This document shows, piece after piece, positions 50,068 through 58,950 of a DNA stretch of 64,000 nt; positions within the stretch are counted from its first letter, which is position 1, and the number at the start of each line of letters is the position of its first letter. The DNA is from CAVPUA01 sp963708805 (GTDB lineage: Bacteria; Actinomycetota; Actinomycetes; Mycobacteriales; Jatrophihabitantaceae), in the NCBI GenBank assembly GCA_963708805.1, contig CAVPUA010000003.1, forward strand, positions 496,001-560,000, given 5' to 3'. The notes below the pieces were generated by a model. That model ran no database searches. It worked only from the letters and a program-made list of their open reading frames with translations, and had not been told where the DNA came from. The translations under genes and the position numbers were made by a program.

Positions 50068-50927
50068 GCAAGTTCACCGGCCGCGTCGCCGTCGTCACCG
50101 GCGCCGGTTCCGGCATCGGCCGAGCGCTGGCGTACCAGCTGGCCGCGGACGACGCGGTGCTCGCGCTGTCCGACGTCGACGAGATCGGCCTGGCCGAGAC
50201 GGCGGCGCAGGTGCGGCGACTCGGGGCGCTCGTGCGATCGGATCGCCTCGACGTCGTCGATCGAGCCGCCGTGCTGGCTTACGCCGACTCGGTCGCCGAT
50301 CAGTTCGGGCGCGTCCAACTGGTGATCAACAACGCCGGAGTGGCGCACACCGGAGACATCGCCGACATGTCGTTCGACGAGATCGAGCACGTGGTCGACG
50401 TGGACTTCTGGGGCGTGGTGAACGGCACCAAGGCGTTCCTGCCGCATCTGATCGCCGCCGGAGACGCCAACCTCGTCAACGTCTCGAGCCTGTTCGGCCT
50501 GGTCGCGATCCCCAGTCAGAGCGCCTACAACGCGGCCAAGTTCGCCGTCCGCGGCTTCACCGAGTCTCTTCGCATGGAGATGCTGGTCGCCGGCCATTCG
50601 CTGAAGGTCAGCTGCGTCCACCCGGGCGGGATCAAGACCGCGATCGCGCGCAACGGCACGGCCTCGCGCGGCCTGGACCAGCGGGCGCTCGCCGACGTCT
50701 TCGACACCAAGCTGGCCAAGATGACGCCCGAGAAGGCGGCCAAGATCATCCTGAAGGGGGCGGCGGCCGGGCGACCGCGCATTCTCGTCGGGTTGGACGC
50801 GTGGGCGATCTACGCCCTGGGGACGGTGCTGGGCGCGGGGTATCAGCGGATCGTCGCCGCCGGGGCTCGTCGCACCGCGCCGGGCCCGGAGTCCGTCCCG
50901 GCGCCCTCGCTGCGAGAAACGGCGTGA
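50064..50927 (+). CDS. SDR-family oxidoreductase
   Basis: 287 residues, ATG 50064 overlapping the monooxygenase stop. Classical SDR: VAVVTGAGSGIGRALAYQLA, NNAGVAH, catalytic Ser in NVSSLFGLVAIPS and Tyr/Lys in QSAYNAAKFAV, PGGIKT. Likely alcohol/ketone dehydrogenase feeding the ketone to the monooxygenase. Confidence 0.9.
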   Translation: MSKFTGRVAVVTGAGSGIGRALAYQLAADDAVLALSDVDEIGLAETAAQVRRLGALVRSDRLDVVDRAAVLAYADSVADQFGRVQLVINNAGVAHTGDIADMSFDEIEHVVDVDFWGVVNGTKAFLPHLIAAGDANLVNVSSLFGLVAIPSQSAYNAAKFAVRGFTESLRMEMLVAGHSLKVSCVHPGGIKTAIARNGTASRGLDQRALADVFDTKLAKMTPEKAAKIILKGAAAGRPRILVGLDAWAIYALGTVLGAGYQRIVAAGARRTAPGPESVPAPSLRETA

Positions 50928-51820
50928 CCCGCTACCTGCCCGCCCGTTTCGTGACGCCCGGCCTCGGGCTGTTCTATCGCGTCGTGTTCCATCCGCGGCT
51001 GGCCACCACCACGTCGCGCCGGATCCTCGAGGCCGCGTCGCGGTCGACCAAGCTGCCGCGCGACACCATCGTCCGAGCGGTCTCGATCGGCGGCCGCCCC
51101 GCGCTGCGCGTCAGCGTGGGCGCATCCGAGCGGCCGCGCACGGTGCTCTATCTGCACGGCGGCGGGTACACGGTCGGCTCGCCGCGGACGCATCTGTCGG
51201 TCGCTGCGTACCTGGCGCGTGAATCGGGTGCGGTCGTGTACTCCCTCGACTACCGGCTGGCGCCCGAGCACCCCTATCCGGCCGCGCTCGAGGACGCGGT
51301 GGCGGCCTACCTCGAGCTGGCCGAGCAGGGACAGCCGATCGCGCTCTCGGGCGACTCGGCCGGCGGCGGCCTGGCGGTTGCCGCGGCTCGGCGGCTGATC
51401 GACGAGCACGGCCTGACGCCCGCGGCGTTCGCCCTGTTCTCGCCGTGGACCGATGCCTCGGATGAGAGCGCCGAGGTCACTCATGACCTCGTCGTCAACG
51501 TGAAGTGGGGCGCCCACAACGCGCAGCTGTACGCGGGCGGCGCCGATCTGCGCGACCCCGGGGTGTCGCCGATGTACACCTCGTTCGAGGGTCTGCCGCC
51601 GATGTGGATCCAGACCGGCAAGAAAGAGCTGCTGTACAAGCAGATCCTGCGTTTTGCGGCGGCGGCCCGGGCCGGCGGGGTGGACGTGACGCTGGTCGAG
51701 CATCCGACGTTGTGGCACAGCGGCCACACCCAGGCCGGCCTCGTTCGCGAAGCGACCGAGGTGATCCAGGCTGCCGGTGTCTACCTGCGCGTTCACCTGG
51801 ACGCCGCCGTCCGCGTCTGA
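50924..51820 (+). CDS. HSL-family esterase/lipase
   Basis: 298 residues, GTG 50924 overlapping the SDR stop (GTGA). LYLHGGGYTVGSPRTHLSVA (HGGG oxyanion), LSGDSAGGGLAVAAA (nucleophile Ser in GDSAG), SPWTDASDES, and EHPTLWHSGH (His). Expected to hydrolyse the ester made by the monooxygenase. Confidence 0.9.
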   Translation: MTRYLPARFVTPGLGLFYRVVFHPRLATTTSRRILEAASRSTKLPRDTIVRAVSIGGRPALRVSVGASERPRTVLYLHGGGYTVGSPRTHLSVAAYLARESGAVVYSLDYRLAPEHPYPAALEDAVAAYLELAEQGQPIALSGDSAGGGLAVAAARRLIDEHGLTPAAFALFSPWTDASDESAEVTHDLVVNVKWGAHNAQLYAGGADLRDPGVSPMYTSFEGLPPMWIQTGKKELLYKQILRFAAAARAGGVDVTLVEHPTLWHSGHTQAGLVREATEVIQAAGVYLRVHLDAAVRV

Positions 51821-51831
51821 TTCGTGCCCGG

Positions 51832-51903
51832 CGCTTTGTGCCTGGCCGGTGGCCTGGACGCCGCCGAAATCGCCCCGCTGGCCCACATCCCAGGCACAAA
51901 GCG
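51832..51903. terminator. 14-bp perfect inverted repeat between convergent genes
   Basis: CGCTTTGTGCCTGG (51832-51845) and CCAGGCACAAAGCG (51890-51903) separated by 44 bases, between the esterase and MaoC stops. Probable bidirectional terminator. Confidence 0.5.
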
Positions 51904-51905
51904 GC

Positions 51906-52736
51906 TCAGGGGCGGACGGTGCCGCTCAAGTGCGGCTTGCCGGACTTGGCGTTGTGGACGTCGAGGTCCCAACCACCGGCGTCACGCGTCGCCGACAGCT
52001 CGACGGTCGAGGGCAGGAACACCGGCGTCTTGAACGCGACGTCGTAGGTGAACGCGGTCGGCAGCCGTCCTTCCAGCGACGCGAGCACCCGCGCCGCCAG
52101 CCACATGCCGTGCGCGATCGCGGTCGGAAAGCCGAACGCCCGCGCGGTCAGCGGATGCAGGTGGATCGGATTGCGGTCACCGGCGACCGCGGCGTAGCGA
52201 CGCCCGATGTCGCCCGGCACTCGGATGATCGCCGGTGCGGTCGTCGGCGTGGGGCGTTCGGCGTGCTCGCGCCGGGGCTCGGTCGACGGCCCGCGCCGCA
52301 GGTAGGTCGACGTCTCCGTCCAGACCTCGTCGCCGTTCACGGTGGCCGCCGCGACCACGTCGAACTGCCGCCCGGCCGCATGCGCGCGCAGGTTGCCGGC
52401 GGTCACGCGCAGCGCAACCGACTCGTCCAGCCGGACCGGCCGATGCTGCGTGATCGAGTTCGCGACGTGCACCAAGCCGATCAATGGGAACGGGAAGCCG
52501 GGCTCGACCATCAACGCCATCGACAGCGGAAACGTCAGCACGTGCAGGTAGGTCGCGGGCAGGACGTCACCACCCCGGAACCCGCAGACGCGCTGATAGT
52601 CGGCGAGGTGTCCGGCATCGATCGGCGCCTCGGGGGACGCGTGGACCGACGACGGGATCGTGTCGCCGCGCCGGCGCGACGAGATCACCGCCCGGGCGTA
52701 CAGCGGCAGGAGCGACGGCTGCGGGCGGTCCGTCAT
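51906..52736 (-). CDS. MaoC-like hydratase (HtdX-like)
   Basis: 276 residues, ATG 52736 overlapping the fabG4 stop. Double hot-dog: N-terminal GFPFPLIGLVHVANSITQHR; C-terminal hydratase motif YAAVAGDRNPIHLHPLTARA then FGFPTAIAHGMWLA (D-x-N-P-x-H). Hydrates enoyl thioesters. Position after fabG4-fadA2 mirrors M. tuberculosis Rv0241c (htdX). Confidence 0.88.
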   Translation of the reverse strand: MTDRPQPSLLPLYARAVISSRRRGDTIPSSVHASPEAPIDAGHLADYQRVCGFRGGDVLPATYLHVLTFPLSMALMVEPGFPFPLIGLVHVANSITQHRPVRLDESVALRVTAGNLRAHAAGRQFDVVAAATVNGDEVWTETSTYLRRGPSTEPRREHAERPTPTTAPAIIRVPGDIGRRYAAVAGDRNPIHLHPLTARAFGFPTAIAHGMWLAARVLASLEGRLPTAFTYDVAFKTPVFLPSTVELSATRDAGGWDLDVHNAKSGKPHLSGTVRP

Positions 52737-54040
52737 GCCCCGACCAGGTTCTGGCCGCACACCCGCAGCACCTGCCCGTTGATGCCCCCGGCGCCCGAGG
52801 ACGACAGCCACGAGATCGCCTCGGCGACATCGACCGGCAGGCCCGCCTGCTGCAGGCTGTTGAGCCGGCGCGCGATCTCGCGGGTGGCGAGCGGCATGGT
52901 GTTGATCATGTCGGTGTCGATCAGGCCCGGCGCGACGCCGTTGATCGTCGCGCCCAGTTCGGCGAACGCTGGCGCGAACGAGCGGACCATGCCGATCACG
53001 CCGGCCTTCGACGCGCCGTAGTTGGTCTGGCCGCGGTTGCCGGCGAAGCCGGTCGTCGACGAGAGCGTGATGATCCGTCCCCCCGAATGCAGGACGTCGG
53101 TATCGAGCAGGGCCGAGTTGATCCGCAGCTGCGACTCGAGGTTCACCGCGAGGACCTGCGACCACTGCTCGGGTTTCATGTTGGCCAGCAGCTTGTCTCG
53201 CGTGATTCCCGCGTTGTGCACGATGATGTCGACGCCTCCGTGGCGCTCACGGAGGTGATCGAACAAGATCGTCGGCGCGTCGGGCGAGGCCACGTCGAGC
53301 TGCAGGGCGGTGCCGCCGATGCGGTTCGCCACCCGCGCGAGCCCCTCGCCGGCCCCGGGCAGATCGGCGGCGACGACATGGGCGCCGTCGCGGGCCAGCA
53401 CGGTCGCGATCGCCGCGCCGATGCCGCGGGCCGCGCCGGTGACCACGGCGACCTTGCCGTCGAGCGGCTTCGTCCAGTCGGCGGGCGCCGGGGCATCGCC
53501 CGGACCGAGTCGGATCGGCTGGCCATCGACATAGGCCGATCGTCCCGACAGCAGGAACCGCAGCGTCGATTCGAGCGAGGCCGGATCATCGGCCCACACC
53601 AGGTTGGCCGTCGCCCCGCGGCGCAGTTCCTTGCCCAGCGAGCGCACGATGCCGTCGAGCGCCTGACGCACGGAGTCGGCGATGTGGTCGCCACCGTCGG
53701 GCGAACGTCCGATCACGATCACCCGTCCGGACGGACCGAGCCCGCGCAGCGCCCCGCTGAAGAACTCCTGGACGCCGGCCAGGTCGTCGACGGTCGCGAT
53801 GCCGGTGGCGTCCAAGATCAACGCCGACGGGTGGTCGGCACCGAGCGAGACGCCGGCGCTGGTGAGCAACTCGTCGAGGGACGGCAACGTCGAGCCGGGC
53901 AGCGTGCTGATCAGTGCGGGGCCGCGAAGCAGTGCATCACCTGGCGTGTAGCGCCGCAGGACCGCCGGCTTCGGCAGGCCGAGCGACCCGGCGATCCGAG
54001 CACCGACCGGTGAGTTGACGATCGCCGAGTACCGGTCCAT
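52733..54040 (-). CDS. fabG4: Long-form 3-oxoacyl thioester reductase FabG4-like
   Basis: 435 residues, ATG 54040 overlapping the thiolase stop. N-terminal flavodoxin-like extension (residues 1-200), then SDR domain: VAVVTGAARGIGAAIATVLA, VHNAGITRDKLLANMKPEQW, LSSTTGFAGNRGQTNYGASK (Ser, Tyr, Lys), PGLIDTDM. The extended HMw form with C-terminal GINGQVLRVCGQNLVGA matches mycobacterial FabG4 (Rv0242c), an NADH-dependent beta-ketoacyl-CoA reductase. Confidence 0.92.
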   Translation of the reverse strand: MDRYSAIVNSPVGARIAGSLGLPKPAVLRRYTPGDALLRGPALISTLPGSTLPSLDELLTSAGVSLGADHPSALILDATGIATVDDLAGVQEFFSGALRGLGPSGRVIVIGRSPDGGDHIADSVRQALDGIVRSLGKELRRGATANLVWADDPASLESTLRFLLSGRSAYVDGQPIRLGPGDAPAPADWTKPLDGKVAVVTGAARGIGAAIATVLARDGAHVVAADLPGAGEGLARVANRIGGTALQLDVASPDAPTILFDHLRERHGGVDIIVHNAGITRDKLLANMKPEQWSQVLAVNLESQLRINSALLDTDVLHSGGRIITLSSTTGFAGNRGQTNYGASKAGVIGMVRSFAPAFAELGATINGVAPGLIDTDMINTMPLATREIARRLNSLQQAGLPVDVAEAISWLSSSGAGGINGQVLRVCGQNLVGA

Positions 54041-55323
54041 CAGGCCTCCAAGATGGCGACGACGCCCTGACCGCCGGCGGCGCAGATCGAGATCAGGCCG
54101 CGGCCCGATCCCTTCTCGTGCAGCAACTTGGCCAGCGTCGCCACGATGCGGCCACCGGTCGCCGCGAAGGGATGACCCGCGGCCAGCGACGAGCCGTTGA
54201 CGTTGAGCCGCGTCCGGTCGATCGAGCCGAGCGGCGCATCCAGCCCGAGTCGCCGCTGGCAGAAGTCGGCGTCCTCCCACGCGGCCAATGTCGTCAGCAC
54301 GGTCGACGCGAACGCCTCGTGGATCTCGTAGAAGTCGAAGTCCTGCAGGGTCAGCTGGTTGCGTTCGAGTAGTCGTGGCAGCGCGTACACCGGCGCCATC
54401 AACAGGCCGTCGTCCTTGCGGTCGCCGTGCACGTAGTCGACCGCGGCCGTCTCGGCGTCGACGAGATGCGCGAGCACCGGCAGCGAACGGGCGGCGGCCC
54501 ACTCGTCGCTGGCCAGAAGCACCGTGGACGCGCCGTCGGTCAGCGGCGTCGAGTTGCCGGCCGTCATGGTCAGGTTCTCGCCCCGCCCGAACACAGGGCT
54601 CAGCTTCGCCAACTTCTCGACCGACGTGTCGGGCCGCAGGTTCTGGTCGCGAGTGAGCTTCAGGAACGGCGTCATCAGGTCGTCGAAGAAGCCGCGGTCG
54701 TACGCCGCAGCGAGGTTGTGGTGCGATGCCGCGGCCAGCTCGTCCTGAGCTTCGCGGGTGATTCCCCACTCCTGCGTGGTGATCGCCTGATGGTCGCCCA
54801 TCGACAATCCGGTGCGCGGCTCGGAGTTCTTCGGGATCGACGGGGCGAGGAAGCCGGGCCGGATTCGTCCGAGCAGCTTCACCCGGTCGAGCGGGGTCTT
54901 GGCCCGATTGGCGGCGAGCAGCAGCTGGCGAAGATCTTCGTTCACCGCGATCGGGGCGTCCGACGTCGTGTCGACGCCACCCGCGATGCCCGCGTCGATC
55001 TGTCCGAGGGCGATCTTGTTGCCGACCAGGATCGCCGTCTCGAGGCCGGTGCCGCAGGCCTGCTGGACGTCGTAGGCCGGCGTGGCCGCCGACAGCGCCG
55101 ATCCGAGCACCGATTCGCGGGTCAGGTTGAAATCGCGGCTGTGCTTGAGCACCGCGCCAGCGGCCACCTCGCCCAGTCGTTCGTCCTGGAGGCCGAAGCG
55201 GGCGACCAGGCCGTCGAGCGCGGCGGTGAGCATGTCCTGGTTGGACGCCCGCGCGTACGGCCCGTTCGAGCGGGCGAAGGGAATGCGGTTGCCGCCGACG
55301 ATCGCGGCGCGACGAGTGGTCAC
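54040..55323 (-). CDS. fadA2: Acetyl-CoA acyltransferase (thiolase) FadA2-like
   Basis: 427 residues from GTG 55323, preceded by GGGAGAA; in-frame codons upstream lack support. Catalytic Cys in YDVQQACGTGLETA, His in NGSSLAAGHPFAATGG, second Cys in ISICAAGGQG. Cleaves 3-ketoacyl-CoA in beta-oxidation. First gene of the fadA2-fabG4-MaoC operon, all joined by four-base overlaps; divergent from TetR-fadE5. Confidence 0.93.
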   Translation of the reverse strand: MTTRRAAIVGGNRIPFARSNGPYARASNQDMLTAALDGLVARFGLQDERLGEVAAGAVLKHSRDFNLTRESVLGSALSAATPAYDVQQACGTGLETAILVGNKIALGQIDAGIAGGVDTTSDAPIAVNEDLRQLLLAANRAKTPLDRVKLLGRIRPGFLAPSIPKNSEPRTGLSMGDHQAITTQEWGITREAQDELAAASHHNLAAAYDRGFFDDLMTPFLKLTRDQNLRPDTSVEKLAKLSPVFGRGENLTMTAGNSTPLTDGASTVLLASDEWAAARSLPVLAHLVDAETAAVDYVHGDRKDDGLLMAPVYALPRLLERNQLTLQDFDFYEIHEAFASTVLTTLAAWEDADFCQRRLGLDAPLGSIDRTRLNVNGSSLAAGHPFAATGGRIVATLAKLLHEKGSGRGLISICAAGGQGVVAILEA

Positions 55324-55353
55324 GGGGTTCTCCCTCGGTCGAGTGTCCGAACC

Positions 55354-55379
55354 CAACAGTATCCGGTACCGTCGGTATC
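55354..55379. promoter_or_regulatory. Candidate operator between divergent fad genes
   Basis: GTATCCGGTACCGTCGGTAT, centred on the palindrome GGTACC with GTATC flanks, lies directly before the TetR GTG and 30 bases upstream of the thiolase start. Likely shared TetR site. Confidence 0.45.
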
Positions 55380-56066
55380 GTGAAGAGTCCTGCGTCACGT
55401 CCGGACGGGCGAAGCACTCGCTGGGATGCCCATCGTGAGGCCCGGCGTAACGAGCTGATCGAGGCCGCGATCCTCGCCGTGCGCGATCACGGTGAGGACG
55501 TGGGCATGGACCAGATCGCGGCGGTCGCCGGCACCAGCAAGCCGGTGGTCTACCGCTATTTCGCCGACAAGGCTGATCTCTATCGCGCCATCGGCCAGCA
55601 GATGGCGCGACACCTGCTCGATCTGATCGGCACCGCCGTCGAGGCCGAGACCGACCCCCGCCGCCGACTGCGCGCCGGAGTGGACGCCTACCTGAGCGTG
55701 CTCGACGGCACGCCCGCCCTGTACCGCTTCGTCGTCAACCGCGGCGGAAACCAGCTCAACGAGTTCATGGCGCTGGTCGGTGGCTTGATCACCAAGGAAT
55801 TGCGCGATGATCTCGCCGCCCGAGGCGTGCACCCAGACGCCGCGACGCCCTGGTCGTCGGCCATCGTCGGGTTCGTCCGGGCGGCCGGCGACTGGTGGCT
55901 CGCCAACCCCTCGCTGATGACTCGCGAACAGCTCGCCGAATATGTGAGCTCGCTCCTGTGGGGCGGTGCCGCGAGTCTTTACGCCTCGGTCGGGGTAGAT
56001 GTCGATGTGACTCCGCCGCCGGGAACCTTCGGCGCGTTGATCAACGAGAGAGGACGACCACGATGA
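55380..56066 (+). CDS. TetR-family regulator of the fad cluster
   Basis: 228 residues, GTG 55380. HTH MDQIAAVAGTSKPVVYRYFA then DKADLYRAIGQQ; helical C-terminal domain. Its stop overlaps the fadE5 ATG (ATGA), so it is co-translated with the dehydrogenase. Likely acyl-CoA-responsive repressor of both divergent units. Confidence 0.9.
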   Translation: MKSPASRPDGRSTRWDAHREARRNELIEAAILAVRDHGEDVGMDQIAAVAGTSKPVVYRYFADKADLYRAIGQQMARHLLDLIGTAVEAETDPRRRLRAGVDAYLSVLDGTPALYRFVVNRGGNQLNEFMALVGGLITKELRDDLAARGVHPDAATPWSSAIVGFVRAAGDWWLANPSLMTREQLAEYVSSLLWGGAASLYASVGVDVDVTPPPGTFGALINERGRPR

Positions 56067-58083
56067 CGGTTCCGCAACTTCCGGCCTCGATCGATGGCGG
56101 TGCGCTGCGTTCGGTGCTCGACGGGCGGTGGGCCGACATCCGTGAGCGCGCCCGCTCGATCGGCGGCAAGACGTTTGCGCCCTACCTCGGTGGCGACGTC
56201 GAGGAACACCGCGACCACGTCTTCGAGCAGATGCTGCGGATCAAGGAAGAAGGGATGTCGCGGCTCGGTTTCCCGTCCGCGTACGGCGGTCTGGACGACG
56301 TCGGCGGTTCGATCACGGCGTTCGAGATGCTGGCCTACGGCGATCTTTCCTTGATGGTCAAGGCAGGCGTGCAGTGGGGTTTGTTCGGCGGGGCGGTCCT
56401 GCACCTGGGCACTGAGCGGCATCATCAGCGCTACATCAACGGGATCATCGACCTCGACGTCCTCGGGTGCTTCGCGATGACCGAGACCGGTCACGGGTCC
56501 GACGTCGCGTCGCTCGACACCACCGCGACCTATGACCCCGACACGGACGAGTTCGTGGTCGACACCCCGTTCGAGTCCGCCCGCAAGGACTACATCGGCA
56601 ACGCGGCCCGCGACGGGCGGCTGGCGGCGGTGTTCGCGCAGTTGATCGTCGGCGGCGAATCGCAGGGCGTGCACGCGCTGCTCGTCCCGATCCGATCGGC
56701 CGACGGATCTGTCTGCGCAGGAGTGACGATCGAGGACGACGGCCGCAAGGGCGGTCTGAACGGCGTCGACAACGGTCGGCTGTCGTTCGACCACGTCCGG
56801 ATCCCTCGCGAGAACCTGCTCAATCGCTACGGCGACGTCGATGCGGACGGCGTTTACACGACGCCCATCGCCAACAAGAATCGCCGGTTCTTCACGATGC
56901 TGGGCACGCTGATCCAGGGGCGCATCAGCGTCGCCGGCTCGGCGGCGAGTGCCGCGAAGGTCGCGCTGACGATCGCGGTGCGCTACGCCGAGGTGCGCCG
57001 CCAGTTCACCGGGCCGGGCGTCGACGGCGAGGTCGTACTGCTCGACTACGCCACCCACCAGAGGCGGCTGCTGCCGCGCGTGGCCCGCTCATACGCGCTG
57101 CACTTCGCCCAGAGCGAGCTGGTCGCGGGGCTGCACGAGGCGTTCACCGGCGTCGCGTCGGCGGGCGAGACGACCGGCGAGGACGACAGCCGGCGCTGGC
57201 TCGAGGCGCAGGCAGCCGGCATGAAGGCGATGACGACCTGGCACACCACCGACACGGTCCAGGCGTGCCGCGAGGCCTGCGGCGGCAACGGCTACCTGGC
57301 CGAGAACCAGTTGACGGGGCTCAAGGCCGACTCGGACATCTTCACCACGTTCGAGGGCGACAACACCGTGCTGCTCCAACTCGTCGCGAAGGAGTTGCTG
57401 ACCGGTTATCGCGACGACGTTCGGTGACCTCGACATGCTCGGGACGGCTCGGTTCGTCGCCGACCAGGCGATCGAGACGATCCTGGAGCGGACGGCGTTA
57501 CGCACGTTCGCCCAGCGGCTCGTCGACCTCGCGCCCTCGCGCGACGACGAATCGGACCTGCTCGACCGGTCGTCACACATCGCGCTGTTCTCCTTCCGCG
57601 AGCGGCACCTGCTCGAGACCGTGGCGCGACGGCTGCGGCGTGCCGCCAACGCCGACAAGCCGTTCGAGATCTTCACCGCGTCGCAGGAGCACATGCTCGC
57701 GCTCGCTCGCGCCCACGTCGACCGAACGCTGCTGGAATCGTTCGTGACCGCCATCGACGGCTGCGCCGACCCCGGCGCCCGGGCGCTGCTCGAGCGGGTC
57801 TGCGACCTGTTCGTGCTGTCCTCGATCGAGGCCGACCGCGCGTGGTTCATGGAGCACGGTCGGCTCACCGCCAAGCGTTCGAAGGCGATCGTCGCGATGG
57901 TCGCCGAACTGTGCGCGCTGTTACGGCCGTACGCCCGCGTGCTGGTCGACGGTTTCGGCATTCCCGACGAGGCGATCATCGCGCCGATCGCGACCGGGGC
58001 CGAGGCCCGTCGCCAGAGCGGAGTCTCGCGCCGCCGGCACCGCCTTGTCGGTCGCGGACGTGGAGCGCCCGGTCACGGCCTAG
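56063..58083 (+). CDS. fadE5: Acyl-CoA dehydrogenase FadE5-like (two indels)
   Basis: About 670 residues reconstructed. ATG 56063. ACAD core: FAMTETGHGSDVASLDTTAT (FAD/acyl contact), RKDYIGNAARDGRLAAVFAQ, NRRFFTMLGTLIQGRISVAG, REACGGNGYLAENQLTGLKA. An extra T near 57417 ends the frame at 57427; the continuation LDMLGTARFVADQAIETILE and LLDRSSHIALFSFRERHLLE is the C-terminal extension typical of FadE5 (M. tuberculosis protein about 611 residues). A second indel near 58020 gives the end TALSVADVERPVTA, stop 58083. FadE5 oxidises acyl-CoAs of broad length and passes electrons to ETF. Confidence 0.88.
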
Positions 58084-58312
58084 GACAGCAGCGGCCGACG
58101 CGCGCAGCTCGATCATCGGCATCCAGGCCATCGTCAGCCACGGCCCCCTGGACGGTGACCTCGTGGACTCAACGCTCCGGACGGCCTCCGCGTTGTCCCG
58201 TCGCAAGCTCGTCCATCGGCATCGCCTTGTGCCTCGAGTGTGGGCCGGGGACGTCATCGCGGGTCGAGTCCGTCGACAACCCAGCCACAAAGCCGCGGGG
58301 TGTGGCGGGACC

Positions 58313-58800
58313 TCAGGCCGGGCAGAGGTTCGCCGGGTCGGCGATCAACGCACCGGCACCCGGCGCGGGATACGGCGCGCGGAAGGTGAACGAGAACTCG
58401 CTCGGCCCGTTCTCGGCCAGCGCGGCCAACCGGAGCTCGGCCTCGGCGATCGTCGGGACGGTGCCGGCCGGCACCCACCACAGGCAGGTGAACACCTCGC
58501 GCATCGGCACGAACCACTTGCGGCGTTGACGCATGACCTCGACGTGCGCGCTGCGAAGACGAACTCGGCCAGGGCGTCTCGACCGACTCCCAGGTCGACA
58601 TGTTCACCAGGAAGTCGTCGCCGAAGCGCAGCGCGGTCGCGTCGCCGTCGTCGGTCTGCAGCCGCCAGACGAACCCGGGCGCGGCATCGGCCAGGGCGTT
58701 GATCGGCTCCAGCTGCTCGACGAACCCCCGCAGCGCGTCGTCGATCGAGCGGGGCGACGGTCTTGCCGACGTTGAGTTGAGCGAGGTGCCAGTCCGTCAT
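58313..58800 (-). CDS. DUF3291 protein (frameshifted)
   Basis: ATG 58800: MTDWHLAQLNVGKTVAPLD, then in other frames EPINALADAAPGFVWRLQTD and DDFLVNMSTWESVE, and finally MRQRRKWFVPMREVFTCLWW, VPAGTVPTIAEAELRLAALA. Together these give the complete DUF3291 pattern (A-Q-L-N, A-P-G-F-V-W-R, W-W-V-P-x-G-x-x-P) of about 160 residues with three or so indels. Function unknown; monooxygenase-like ferredoxin fold. Confidence 0.7.
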
Positions 58801-58837
58801 GCGCGCCACCCTAACCGCGCCAGCCCCACCACGGTCA

Positions 58838-58907
58838 CGCGAGTGGCCGATTTTCGCGCGAGTGGTCACGAATCAGTGGCCACTCGGCCAGAAATCGGCC
58901 ACTCGCG
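58838..58907. terminator. Nested cruciform hairpin
   Basis: Outer arms CGCGAGTGGCCGATTT (58838-58853) and exact complement (58892-58907); inner arms AGTGGTCAC (58861-58869) and GTGGCCACT (58876-58884) with one G-U. Lies downstream of etfD on its strand; probable terminator, unusually long. Confidence 0.55.
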
Positions 58908-58935
58908 GAAAGCTTCGGAAAGCTTCGGAAAGCTT
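58906..58935. repeat. Three 10-bp tandem repeats
   Basis: CGGAAAGCTT three times in succession between the hairpin and the etfD stop; each unit contains AAGCTT. Confidence 0.8.
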
Positions 58936-58950
58936 CGCGAGCTGTGCGAG

